Shown here: in pieces, positions 1 through 8,130 of the stretch
Layout: each line of letters starts with the position of its first letter
Numbering within the stretch: the stretch's first letter is position 1
Source: CAWKOH01 sp963851245
GTDB taxonomy: Bacteria > Actinomycetota > Acidimicrobiia > Acidimicrobiales > Palsa-688
DNA: 64,000 nt
NCBI GenBank assembly: GCA_963851245.1
Contig: CAWKOH010000009.1
Location: forward strand, 124,001-188,000
Direction of reading: 5' to 3'
Translations under genes and position numbers: made by a program
The notes under the pieces: generated by a model
The model's input: the letters and a program-made list of their open reading frames with translations, nothing else
Database searches by the model: none
What the model was told of the DNA's origin: nothing

Positions 1-151
1 TGTACAGGGCATCGTCGGCAAGCTCGGCATGCGTGGCACCCCGGTCGACGTCGGTGTAGATGGCGGCACTGCGGATGCCCAGGTGGCGTAGGGTGCGGAT
101 GATCCGTACCGCGATCTCCCCCCGGTTGGCCACCAGCACCGTGTCGAACAT
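1..151 (-). CDS. Biotin carboxylase subunit of an acyl-CoA carboxylase (N-terminal fragment, runs off the window)
   Basis: The first 50 codons are present, read leftward from an ATG at 151. They begin MFDTVLVANRGEIAVRIIRT, the N-terminal signature of the ATP-grasp biotin carboxylase family (LVANRGEIA), which carboxylates biotin on a carrier domain using ATP and bicarbonate. The start lies 5 bp after the stop of the carboxyltransferase gene upstream, so the two are almost certainly one operon and one enzyme complex. Whether the biotin carrier domain is fused at the C-terminus cannot be seen because the gene leaves the window. Confidence 0.93.
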   Translation of the reverse strand, partial: MFDTVLVANRGEIAVRIIRTLRHLGIRSAAIYTDVDRGATHAELADDALY

Positions 152-156
152 CGGCC

Positions 157-1782
157 TCACATCCTGAAAACGCCGTAGCGCACCGGCCCAATCGGGGCGT
201 CGCCGGCTGCCGCCAGCGCCAGCCCTAGGACCCGCCTGGTGTCGGCTGGGTCGATCACTCCGTCGTCCCAGATGCGGGCGGTAGCGAAGTACGGGCTGCC
301 CTGGGCCTCGTACTGGTCTCGGATGGGGGCCTTGAAAGCGTCGGTCTCATCGGGGGTCCAGGTCTCGTCGGGGTCGGCCACTGTCGCCAGAACCGACGCC
401 GCCTGCTCTCCGCCCATGACCGAGATACGGGCGTTCGGCCACATCCACAGGAACCGGGGCGAGTAGGCCCGGCCGCACATGGCGTAGTTCCCGGCTCCGA
501 AGCTCCCACCGAGGATGACCGTCAGTTTGGGGACCCGCGCACAAGCCACGGCCGTGACCATCTTGGCCCCGTGTTTGGCTATTCCCCCCGCCTCGTAGTC
601 CTTCCCCACCATGAAACCCGTGATGTTCTGCAAGAAGACCAAGGGAATCCGACGCTGGTCGCACAACTCGATGAAATGGCTTCCCTTCAGCGCCGATTCG
701 CTGAACAGCACACCGTTATTACCCACGATCCCCACCGGATGACCGTAGATGTGGGCGAAACCGGTCACCAGGGTTGATCCGTACTCGGCTTTGAACTCGA
801 AGAAGCGGCTGCCATCCACTACCCGGGCGATGACCTCTCTCACGTCATAGGTGGTGCGAGCGTCGGCCGACACTACGCCGTAGAGCTGGGCCGGATCGAG
901 CTTTGGTTCGTCGGTCGGGATGGTGTCCCAGGGTGGAGGTGGTGCAGCACCGAGGGTGGCCACGATGGCCCGGACCATGGCCAGGGCCTGGCGGTCGTCG
1001 CCGGCGAGGTGATCGGTGACTCCGGAACGGTGGGCGTGCAGCTCGCCACCGCCCAACTCCTCAGCTGTCACCACCTCACCCGTCGCGGCCTTCACCAGGG
1101 GTGGACCACCCAGGAAGATCGTCCCCTGATTGGCGACGATCACCGCTTCGTCGCTCATAGCCGGAACGTAGGCGCCGCCCGCCGTGCACGAACCGAGGAC
1201 GGCGGCGATCTGGGGAATGCCTCGCGCCGAGAGATTGGCCTGGTTGTAAAAGATCCGGCCGAAATGATTGCGGTCCGGGAAGACCTCTTCCTGAGCCGGT
1301 AGGTAGGCGCCTCCGGAGTCGACGAGGTAGATGCATGGAAGATGGTTGTCCTGCGCCACCTCTTGGGCCCTGAGGTGTTTCTTGACCGTGATCGGGTAGT
1401 AGGTGCCTCCCTTGACGGTGGCGTCGTTGGCCACAATCACACAGCGCCGGCCCGACACCAGCCCCACGCCGGTGATGATCCCGGCGCCGGGACTCTCGTC
1501 GTCGTACATGCCGTTGGCCGCCAGGGGCGACAGTTCCAGAAATGGTGAGCCCGGGTCGAGCAAATGGTCAACCCGGTCTCGTGGCAGGAGCTTGCCCCTG
1601 GCCTTGTGGCGGCGCCTGGACGCCTCGGGGCCGCCGACCGCTGTAGCCCTGATGCGCTCCTGAAGCTCGCTGACCAGCCGCCGGTGAAAGTCCTCGTTAC
1701 GCCGGAAGGTCTCCGATGCCGGATCGGCTGCGCTACGTAGCACCGGGAACTCGCGTTCCGGTGAGGGCATTCCTACCTGCAC
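157..1782 (-). CDS. Acyl-CoA carboxylase carboxyltransferase (beta) subunit, methylcrotonyl-CoA carboxylase type
   Basis: A 541-residue carboxyltransferase that would move CO2 from biotin to an acyl-CoA. GGPPLVKAATGE (about residues 225-236) and QNITGFMVGKDYEAGGIAKHGAKM in the C-terminal half are typical of the methylcrotonyl-CoA carboxylase beta subunit of leucine degradation; geranyl- or propionyl-CoA enzymes are less likely. The length matches the family. The GTG at 1782 is preceded at 7 nt by TAGCAT (1790-1795, minus strand), fitting a leaderless start; an ATG four codons in (1770) is an alternative. The biotin carboxylase gene follows after 5 bp. Confidence 0.93.
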   Translation of the reverse strand: MQVGMPSPEREFPVLRSAADPASETFRRNEDFHRRLVSELQERIRATAVGGPEASRRRHKARGKLLPRDRVDHLLDPGSPFLELSPLAANGMYDDESPGAGIITGVGLVSGRRCVIVANDATVKGGTYYPITVKKHLRAQEVAQDNHLPCIYLVDSGGAYLPAQEEVFPDRNHFGRIFYNQANLSARGIPQIAAVLGSCTAGGAYVPAMSDEAVIVANQGTIFLGGPPLVKAATGEVVTAEELGGGELHAHRSGVTDHLAGDDRQALAMVRAIVATLGAAPPPPWDTIPTDEPKLDPAQLYGVVSADARTTYDVREVIARVVDGSRFFEFKAEYGSTLVTGFAHIYGHPVGIVGNNGVLFSESALKGSHFIELCDQRRIPLVFLQNITGFMVGKDYEAGGIAKHGAKMVTAVACARVPKLTVILGGSFGAGNYAMCGRAYSPRFLWMWPNARISVMGGEQAASVLATVADPDETWTPDETDAFKAPIRDQYEAQGSPYFATARIWDDGVIDPADTRRVLGLALAAAGDAPIGPVRYGVFRM

Positions 1783-1806
1783 TCTCCGGATGCTAGGGGA
1801 AGGCCT

Positions 1807-3168
1807 TTACGGAGCAGACGCTCCGAGGGCCGCCGAGCAAAGCACGGCGACAGCGAGCAGTCCGCCTATGGACAGGCGGCTCCCACCGACGTGTGATGTC
1901 AGCGTGACCAGTGAGATTCCGACCGCCGTGCCCAGGCCCCTCGCCATGTTGATCACACCACCCGCGATCGCCGTGTCACTGGCTGGCACCGACTTCATGA
2001 TCGAGGCGTTGTTCGCGGGGGCGAAAGCTCCGAGCCCGAAGCCGACCCCGGCCAGAGCCATCGCCACCCATCCGGGGCTCAACGGCAAGAGGAGGGCGGC
2101 GCCGAGGAATGTCGCGGCCAAGGACGCACCGGCGACGGCTCGGCGCCGGTCCCCCCACCGCGCCGGGAAGACACCGCCGGCGACGGTGGCGGCCAACGCA
2201 AAACCGGCCGGGAGGGCCGTCAGCGCCAGCCCGGCCTGCCATGAGGAGAGTCCCTGCGCTTCGAGGACTCCGGGGACCAGAACGAGCGGGCCGAAGAGGA
2301 CCATGTAGCCGCACATGGCGGCCAGCAGTCCTCCTGGCATCCCCCGAATCGACAGGAGGGGAAGAAGCAGGGGACGGGCCGCGGTCCTCTCGTTGCTGAC
2401 CAGGCCCCAGGCGAAGGCCAGCGCGGCCGCCATCAGAAGTGCGGGCACCCACATGGGCAGGTGCCACCCGCTCATCGAGGACAGGGCGAGCAGGAAGGCG
2501 GTTGCGCAGCCACCGATGAGGACAGAACCAACGATGTTGGACGGCCCCGGCTCGGCCCGGGCGGTGGTGCGCGGCAGGAAGAGCACCCCGGCGACGACGG
2601 CGACTATCCCGACGGGCAGGTTGATGACGAACACCCAACGCCAGCCGAGCGTGCTCACGATGAGCCCTCCGACGGTCGGTCCAAGAGCGAGGCCCAAGGC
2701 CTGGGCCGCCGCCTGGATGCCGAGCGCTGACCGCAGCCGGCCCTTAGGAGCGGAACTGGTGACCAGGGCCACGCTGTTGGCCTGGAGGAAGGCGGCCCCG
2801 ACACCCTGGACGACCCGGGCGCCGATCAGGAAGCCCAGACCGGGTGCCACCCCGCACAGGACCGAACCGGCCGAGAAGACCAAGAAGCCGTGGAGATAGG
2901 ACAGCTTGCGGCCCCTTTGATCTGATCGTCGACCGACGGGGGCCAGAAGGGCCACGAGGGTGATCAGGTAGGAGAGGGAGACCCACTGGACGCCAGCAGG
3001 ATTCGTGCCGAAGGCCCGTTCCAGCGGACGATAGGTGAGGGTGACGATGCTGGCGTCGAGTTGGCCCATGAAGGCACCGAAGCAAACCGTCGCCACGGCG
3101 AGCTTCCACGCCTGTGGACTCGTCCTGATCCAGTCCGGACGGGCGCGCTCGGTGGCCAGAAACATCAC
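1807..3168 (-). CDS. MFS drug-efflux transporter (DHA2-like)
   Basis: A 453-residue polytopic membrane protein. After about 20 residues come GAFMGQLDASIVTLTYRPL and, further on, the loop GRRSDQRGRKLSY, which matches the major facilitator GxxxDRxGR loop between helices 2 and 3; GARVVQGVGAAFLQ fits the antiporter motif of drug:H+ exporters. It is likely to export hydrophobic or toxic compounds. It is divergent from a MarR regulator 75 bp away, a standard regulator/pump pair. A perfect TATAAT lies 6 nt before the GTG start (ATG is the next codon). The substrate is not predictable. Confidence 0.88.
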   Translation of the reverse strand: MMFLATERARPDWIRTSPQAWKLAVATVCFGAFMGQLDASIVTLTYRPLERAFGTNPAGVQWVSLSYLITLVALLAPVGRRSDQRGRKLSYLHGFLVFSAGSVLCGVAPGLGFLIGARVVQGVGAAFLQANSVALVTSSAPKGRLRSALGIQAAAQALGLALGPTVGGLIVSTLGWRWVFVINLPVGIVAVVAGVLFLPRTTARAEPGPSNIVGSVLIGGCATAFLLALSSMSGWHLPMWVPALLMAAALAFAWGLVSNERTAARPLLLPLLSIRGMPGGLLAAMCGYMVLFGPLVLVPGVLEAQGLSSWQAGLALTALPAGFALAATVAGGVFPARWGDRRRAVAGASLAATFLGAALLLPLSPGWVAMALAGVGFGLGAFAPANNASIMKSVPASDTAIAGGVINMARGLGTAVGISLVTLTSHVGGSRLSIGGLLAVAVLCSAALGASAP

Positions 3169-3242
3169 TGTCCGATTATAACTGTCACCAATCTACTTGG
3201 ATACCGATGAGTTGCGGCTAGGGCCCCGGTAGAATGCCAGGC
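3169..3242. promoter_or_regulatory. Divergent promoter region between the MFS pump and the MarR regulator
   Basis: On the minus strand TATAAT (3175-3180) ends 6 nt before the pump GTG at 3168. On the plus strand TAGAAT (3230-3235) ends 7 nt before the regulator ATG at 3243. Both spacings put the transcription start at the start codon, so both transcripts are probably leaderless. No clear TTGACA -35 box is visible. With only 74 bp between the genes, MarR binding here could repress both. Confidence 0.6.
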
Positions 3243-3902
3243 ATGGCCGAGACCGGCGGGGAGCCTGCGACCAGAGGGGGCGGTGGGCTGGCCGGCGGCG
3301 GGAGGGTGGCCGGCGGCGGGAGGGTGGCCGGCGGCGGGAGGGTGGCCGGCGGCGGGAGGGTGGCCGGCGGCGGGGACGGGACTGAGGCCGGGGAGCTGAC
3401 CGACGCCGGGGAGCTGACCGACGCCCGGGAGCTGACCGACGCCCGTGAGCTGACGGACGCCCGTGAGCTGACGGACGCCGTTACTCGGCTCCGGCGGGTG
3501 CTCAGGGCCGGCATCCGGACCGACATTTCCTGGGAATCGCTACCGATGGCTCAGGTGGAGATTCTGCAGTCCTTGGCCGATAGCGCGCCGGCGAGAGTCA
3601 ATGACATGGCTCAGCGCCTCCACCTGGCCCAGAGCACCGTCAGTGGCCTCATCGGCCAGATGATGACCGCCGGCCTGGTCCGCCGCGACATCGACAGCTC
3701 CGACCGCCGGGCCGCTGTAGTGACGCTCACGGCGGCCGGCGAGGATCAGTTGCGGGCCTGGGAGGCTGCCCACGTTCAGTGGATTCAAGGTGCCCTCGGC
3801 ACGCTGAGCCCCGGTGATCGGTCGGCCATATCGTCGTCTTTGCCGGCCCTGCGGCGCCTTACTGACGCCCTTGCCGGCGGCGGCGCACCCACGGACGCCT
3901 GA
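3243..3902 (+). CDS. MarR-family transcriptional regulator with a repetitive N-terminal extension
   Basis: The C-terminal part (from about LRRVLRAGIRTDISWESLPMAQ) is a winged-helix MarR domain: AQVEILQSLADS, the recognition helix region AQRLHLAQSTVSGLIGQMMTAGLV, and the wing DSSDRRAAVVTLTAAG. The first 80 or so residues are low-complexity: VAGGGR repeats, then LTDARE repeats, encoded by 18-bp tandem DNA repeats. MarR proteins normally lack such a tail. ATG 3243 is chosen because a TAGAAT box sits 7 nt before it; an in-frame ATG at 3234 overlaps that box. It probably controls the divergent MFS pump. Confidence 0.87.
   Translation: MAETGGEPATRGGGGLAGGGRVAGGGRVAGGGRVAGGGRVAGGGDGTEAGELTDAGELTDARELTDARELTDARELTDAVTRLRRVLRAGIRTDISWESLPMAQVEILQSLADSAPARVNDMAQRLHLAQSTVSGLIGQMMTAGLVRRDIDSSDRRAAVVTLTAAGEDQLRAWEAAHVQWIQGALGTLSPGDRSAISSSLPALRRLTDALAGGGAPTDA
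3288..3482 (+). repeat. Two back-to-back 18-bp tandem repeat arrays inside the MarR gene
   Basis: Array A (3288-3374) has four full and one partial copy of an 18-bp unit (GTGGCCGGCGGCGGGAGG) coding for VAGGGR. Array B (3393-3482) has five copies of another 18-bp unit (GAGCTGACCGACGCCCGG, with drift) coding for ELTDAR. Because 18 is a multiple of three, changes in copy number keep the frame, so the array could vary in length without inactivating the regulator. Confidence 0.9.
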
Positions 3903-3980
3903 CAGCTGAGGTCCCTGCCGCAGTGCCGGGCCGGCGTTCTGGCGGGGGGCAATGAAGACGGGCCCTGACCCGATCATTCC

Positions 3981-4064
3981 TCTCGGTGCCATTTCGTGAT
4001 CTCGGTGCCAATGTAGGTGCTTTATGATGCCTATTGACACCGAGACTCGCGTTTGGCACCGAGA
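3981..4064. promoter_or_regulatory. Symmetric four-half-site dyad upstream of the acyl-CoA ligase gene
   Basis: TCTCGGTGCC occurs at 3981-3990 and 4000-4009, and its inverse (GACACCGAGA, GGCACCGAGA) at 4036-4045 and 4055-4064. Both pairs are spaced by 19 bp, and the whole is symmetric about 4022.5. This looks like an operator bound by a dimeric or tetrameric repressor; on RNA it could instead form a long stem with a 20-nt loop. No regulator gene other than the upstream MarR is adjacent. Confidence 0.6.
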
Positions 4065-4094
4065 GCTGATCACCCGACCTGCTGCCGACCCCGC

Positions 4095-4166
4095 AACCGC
4101 CCGCCGGCCATGACCCGCCCGCCGGCCATGACCCGCCCGCCGGCCATGACCCGCCCGCCGGCCAGA
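4095..4166 (+). repeat. 18-bp tandem repeat in the leader of the acyl-CoA ligase gene
   Basis: Four consecutive 18-bp units (consensus ACCCGCCCGCCGGCCATG; first and last copies slightly changed) lie between the dyad and the ligase start. They are outside any gene I can support. Confidence 0.9.
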
Positions 4167-4227
4167 ATAACCCGCCGGCGAGGACCCGCTACCGTGGGCG
4201 CGCCTGCAGAGCGAAACGGGGGAAGTT

Positions 4228-5778
4228 GTGTATCCAGGTCGCCACGCCGCCGAGAATCCCGACAAACCCGCCGTCGTGATGGCGGCCGACGGCGAGACGG
4301 TGACCTTCGCCGAGTACGAGCGCCGGAGCAACCAGGTGGCGCACCTTCTGCGGGCCGCCGGCCTACGCCGGGGCGATCACATCTCGATCTTCATGGAGAA
4401 CAGCGCCACCATGCTCGTGATCGAGGGCGGCGCCGAACGGGTGGGGCTGTACTACACGCTGATCAACGCCTATCTGGCCCCGGAGGAGGTCGCCTACATC
4501 GTCACGAATTCGAGGTCGCGCCTGTTCTTCAGCTCCATGGCCAAGCGAGAGGTGGCCGAGCCCGCCGCCGAGCTTTGTCCTGACCTGGAGAGACTCCTCA
4601 TGGTGGGCCTCGAGACCCCCGCGGGCCGCTGGGAGCCGTACCAAGAGGCCGCGGCCGGCTGGCCATCGGATCCCGTTCCCGACGAAGAGCTGGGGGCGGC
4701 CATGCTCTACTCGTCGGGCACGACCGGCCGGCCCAAAGGCGTCCTTCGTCCGCTGCCGTCGCTCCGGCCGGCCGAAGCCCTTCCGGTGATGGACTTCGTC
4801 AAGGTCCTGTTCGGGATGCGGGAGGGAATGGTCTACCTGAACCCGGCCCCGCTATACCACTCTGCCCCCCAGGCGAGCGTGGCGGCCTCTCTGCGCATGG
4901 GGGCCACCACCGTGGTGATGGAGCACTTCGACGCTGAGAGGTGGCTGCAACTCGTAGAGCAGTACGGGGCCACCCATTGCCAGATGGTGCCGACCATGTT
5001 CAGTCGCCTCCTCAGGCTGCCCGAGGAAGTCCGTCGTCGCTACGACCTCTCCTCCCTGGAAAGGATCATCCATGCGGCCGCCCCCTGCCCGGTCCCTGTC
5101 AAACAAGCCATGATCGAATGGCTCGGGCCCATCATCACCGAGTACTACGGCGCCACCGAGGGCAACGGTTTTACCCTCTGTAGCTCGGCCGAGTGGGAGG
5201 CCCACCCCGGGACGGTAGGCCGGTGCATCCTGGGTGAACTGCTGATCCTGGACGAGGAGGGCCGGCCGTGCCTGACGGGGACGGATGGCATCATCTGGTT
5301 CAAGGGGGCGACCGCGTTCGAGTACTTCGAAGACCCGGCCAAGACCGCAGAGAACAGAACCGCGGACGGGAGCACCAGCACCGTTGGCGATGTGGGCCAT
5401 GTCGACGAGGACGGGTATCTATACCTGACCGACCGAAAGAGCTACATGATCATCTCAGGTGGGGTGAACATCTACCCGCAGGAGACCGAGAACCTTCTTG
5501 CTACCCATCCCGCTGTACTCGACGTGGCCGTCATCGGGGTCCCGAATGAAGACCTCGGGGAGGAGGTCAAGGCGGTGGTGCAGCCGGCCGACCCGGCGAG
5601 CGCCGGTCCCGAGTTGGCGGATGAGCTGATCGTCTTCTGCCGCGACCATCTGGCTCACTTCAAGTGCCCGCGGACGGTCGACTTTGTGGACGAGCTCCCG
5701 CGGCTGCCGACCGGCAAGCTGTACAAGCGTCTCCTTCGCGACCAGTACTGGGCCGGACACCAGACGTCTATCGTTTGA
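4228..5778 (+). CDS. Acyl-CoA synthetase / AMP-dependent ligase (FadD-like)
   Basis: A 516-residue adenylate-forming enzyme that activates a carboxylic acid with ATP and joins it to CoA. The P-loop-like AMP-binding motif YSSGTTGRPKG is at about residue 156, EYYGATEG (A5) near the middle, GDVGHVDEDGYLYLTDRK (A7/A8) and the catalytic-lysine motif PRLPTGKLYKRLLRD (A10) near the C-terminus. It is closest in feel to actinobacterial FadD long/medium-chain enzymes, but the substrate is unknown. The GTG start is preceded by a purine-rich GGGGGAAG ribosome binding site. The leader carries a symmetric dyad and an 18-bp repeat array. Confidence 0.92.
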   Translation: MYPGRHAAENPDKPAVVMAADGETVTFAEYERRSNQVAHLLRAAGLRRGDHISIFMENSATMLVIEGGAERVGLYYTLINAYLAPEEVAYIVTNSRSRLFFSSMAKREVAEPAAELCPDLERLLMVGLETPAGRWEPYQEAAAGWPSDPVPDEELGAAMLYSSGTTGRPKGVLRPLPSLRPAEALPVMDFVKVLFGMREGMVYLNPAPLYHSAPQASVAASLRMGATTVVMEHFDAERWLQLVEQYGATHCQMVPTMFSRLLRLPEEVRRRYDLSSLERIIHAAAPCPVPVKQAMIEWLGPIITEYYGATEGNGFTLCSSAEWEAHPGTVGRCILGELLILDEEGRPCLTGTDGIIWFKGATAFEYFEDPAKTAENRTADGSTSTVGDVGHVDEDGYLYLTDRKSYMIISGGVNIYPQETENLLATHPAVLDVAVIGVPNEDLGEEVKAVVQPADPASAGPELADELIVFCRDHLAHFKCPRTVDFVDELPRLPTGKLYKRLLRDQYWAGHQTSIV

Positions 5779-5799
5779 CGGTGGTTCTACGCTGACTCC

Positions 5800-6564
5800 A
5801 TGGATACGAGCCTTCGCCGGCTCAATCGCGTGAGCACGGTTCGGGCCTGGCTGACCGGTCGGGACCCGAACAGCACCACCCGGCATCGCGACGTCAGCGG
5901 TGGAGGCTTGCGTGCCGCTGTCCTCGGAGCCGGCGATGGGCTGATCACCAACGTTTCGCTGGTGCTGGGCGTGGCGGGGGCAACGGCCAACGCTTCGACG
6001 GTGAGGCTGGCGGGGACGGCCGGCTTGCTGGCGGGGGCCTTCTCGATGGCGGCGGGAGAATTGGTCTCGGTGCGTGCCCAACAGGAGCTGGCCGAGCGGG
6101 AGCTCCAGGTAGAGCGCCAGGAGCTGGCGGAGGAGCCGGAGGCCGAGCGGCGTGAGCTGGCCGCCATGTACCGGGCCCGAGGCGTGCCCGCCGCCGACGC
6201 CGAAACGGTGGCCCGTATCTTGTCGGCCAACGACCGGGTCGCCCTCGACACCCACGCACGTTTGGAGCTCGGCATCGATCCCGAAGCCGCTGGCGCGGCC
6301 AGAAAGGCCAGCGTCCTTTCCTTCTTGTCGTTCGCCATCGGGGCCATGCTCCCGCTGTTCCCGTGGTTCTTCACGACCGGTACCGCGGCCGTAGTGGCGT
6401 CCATTGTCATTGGAGCGGTTGCCGCCCTGCTTCTCGGGGCAGTGATAGGTCTGTTTAGTGGGAGAAGCGTGACCAGGACGGCGGTTCGGCAGCTGGTGGT
6501 GGCGGCGGTCGCGGCCGGAGTGACCTATGCGGTCGGATCCCTCTTCGGTGTGTCGTCCACGTGA
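5800..6564 (+). CDS. VIT1/CCC1-family membrane transporter (iron/manganese)
   Basis: A 254-residue membrane protein. RDVSGGGLRAAVLGAGDGLITNVSLVLGVAGA matches the first helix of the VIT1/CCC1 family, and GAFSMAAGELVSVRAQQE the second; a charged cytosolic segment follows (metal-binding domain region, rich in Glu), then three C-terminal helices. Family members export Fe2+ or Mn2+ from the cytosol. TACGCT ends 6 nt before the ATG, suggesting leaderless transcription. The stop overlaps the next start (GTGA), so it is translationally coupled to the kinase gene. Confidence 0.9.
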   Translation: MDTSLRRLNRVSTVRAWLTGRDPNSTTRHRDVSGGGLRAAVLGAGDGLITNVSLVLGVAGATANASTVRLAGTAGLLAGAFSMAAGELVSVRAQQELAERELQVERQELAEEPEAERRELAAMYRARGVPAADAETVARILSANDRVALDTHARLELGIDPEAAGAARKASVLSFLSFAIGAMLPLFPWFFTTGTAAVVASIVIGAVAALLLGAVIGLFSGRSVTRTAVRQLVVAAVAAGVTYAVGSLFGVSST

Positions 6565-8111
6565 CCGCGCCGCTGCAAGCCGTCGCCCGGACCGTCCGGA
6601 TCGAGGACCTGCGCATCGGGGAGCCGCTCGCCGAGGGCGGTGAAGGACGGGTCTTCACCCTCCCTCTGCAACCTCATCTGGTGCTCAAGTCGTACCGGCG
6701 CCCGGCGTCGCGGGGATTCCTCGACGACCTGGTCGCCTGGCCGGAGTCGTCTGCTCACACCGATCTGCCTGCCGGCACCGATCTGCCTGCCCGAGTCCAT
6801 GCCGCGGCGGCCTGGCCGGCGTCGGTCGTGATCGATGGCTCCGGGGGTGCCACCGGTCTCTTGATGCCTCGAGCACCCAGGCGTTTCGCCCTGCGCCACC
6901 GGGACGGCACGACCCGGCTGGCTTCCCTCAGCTACCTGACCGCTGATCCGGCTCACCGGGAGATGGCCTACGGGTTGTTGCTTCCTCCCGACACCAGCCC
7001 GGAGCGACTGGGCCTCGTCTATGCCCTCGCCCGCCTCCTGGAGGCGTTCGAGCTCGGCACACCGCGAGTGGGTCACGGGGACCTTTCGACCAAGAACGTC
7101 CTGTGGTCCCTGCAGCGGGGACCGGAGATGTTCGTCATCGACTGCGACAACTGTGAGCGGTTCGACGCCGATGGTCACCCGCTGGGCGACGTCGGGCGGC
7201 GCCGGGCCATGACTCCCAACTGGGACGACCCGGTGGTCCCCGGGGGCGGCAATCCGACCCTGGCGTCGGACCGATACTCGCTGGCGCTCATCTTCCTCCG
7301 GGTCGTCGGGGCCGCCAACTTCCCGATCCAGGCTCGCCAGCGCCAGGACGGCTGTATAACAGTCGAGTTCGCCATGGCGCCGGGGCCGGTGGCGACGGTC
7401 CTGACAGACAGCGACGCCCCGATCTGGGGGCTGTCCGCGGCCGGTCTGAGCGTGGCGTCGCCTGGCGCTCGCCCGCCGGCGTCGGCATGGGTGGTCGCTC
7501 TAGAGGAGCTGTTGAACCGGGTGGGCGCCCATCCGATCCTGGAGTCCGTCTGGCTCGCCCAGGGCGGAGGTCCGTCCATACCCCGTCCCATCTCGTGGGA
7601 GCGCCCCGAGGACGTCGTCATCAGCCCGCTCTTGGGGCCGCCCCGTCCGGCGCCCCGGTGGACCATGGTGGCCGCCTCCACCACTCCCGCCATGCTCCCG
7701 TGGCACCGTCCTGGGTCCGTCCCGACGACCACCGGAGTCCCGACCACCACCGGAGTCCCGACCACCACCGGAGTCCCGACCACCACTGGAGTCCCGACGA
7801 CCGCTGGAGTCCCGACCACCACCGGATTGCCCATGCCAGGGGCGCCGCCAGGTGCCGCCGGTCCGGGCTCCGGGTCCGCCTTGCCGAGCACCGGGTCGAC
7901 CCCGCTTCTCCCCATCGCCATGGCCCACGTGCGGCGCGGCCTGGCCTGGTGGGCCATGCTTCACCGCCAGACGGTCCGGGCGCTGATAGGGGCCGGCAGT
8001 CGGCTGGATGGAGCCCGCTCGATCCTGCTCTGCGCCGCCGTGGACATCCTCTTTGCAGTGGTGGGCCTCTTCCTCGTGGCCATGCTCGTTTCGCCGGTCC
8101 TGGGCATCTGA
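6561..8111 (+). CDS. Protein kinase-like protein with C-terminal membrane helix (TerY-P triad type)
   Basis: A 516-residue protein. The N-terminal half is a divergent Ser/Thr kinase fold: glycine loop LAEGGEGRVF (about 23-32), ATP-binding Lys in LVLKSY, catalytic loop GHGDLSTKNVLW, and a magnesium motif that reads IDCDN instead of DFG. Then follows a (TTGVP)-type repeat linker and a single membrane helix at the C-terminus (ILLCAAVDILFAVVGLFLVAML). With the vWA and PP2C genes downstream it matches the kinase/vWA/phosphatase triad described for Ter-type stress systems. The start is a GTG overlapping the upstream stop. Activity is likely but the altered DFG leaves doubt. Confidence 0.82.
   Translation: MTAPLQAVARTVRIEDLRIGEPLAEGGEGRVFTLPLQPHLVLKSYRRPASRGFLDDLVAWPESSAHTDLPAGTDLPARVHAAAAWPASVVIDGSGGATGLLMPRAPRRFALRHRDGTTRLASLSYLTADPAHREMAYGLLLPPDTSPERLGLVYALARLLEAFELGTPRVGHGDLSTKNVLWSLQRGPEMFVIDCDNCERFDADGHPLGDVGRRRAMTPNWDDPVVPGGGNPTLASDRYSLALIFLRVVGAANFPIQARQRQDGCITVEFAMAPGPVATVLTDSDAPIWGLSAAGLSVASPGARPPASAWVVALEELLNRVGAHPILESVWLAQGGGPSIPRPISWERPEDVVISPLLGPPRPAPRWTMVAASTTPAMLPWHRPGSVPTTTGVPTTTGVPTTTGVPTTTGVPTTAGVPTTTGLPMPGAPPGAAGPGSGSALPSTGSTPLLPIAMAHVRRGLAWWAMLHRQTVRALIGAGSRLDGARSILLCAAVDILFAVVGLFLVAMLVSPVLGI
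7719..7826 (+). repeat. Six tandem 18-bp repeats inside the kinase gene
   Basis: Six copies of GTCCCGACCACCACCGGA (a few point changes) encode repeated VPTTTG in the linker between the kinase domain and the membrane helix. Copy-number change would keep the frame. Confidence 0.93.
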
Positions 8112-8130
8112 CCGATAGCGTGAGGCCGGC

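Noticed and set aside
3288..4166. Tandem repeats considered as a CRISPR array
   Set aside because: The 18-bp units are contiguous, without spacers, and mostly lie in coding frames; no cas genes are near.
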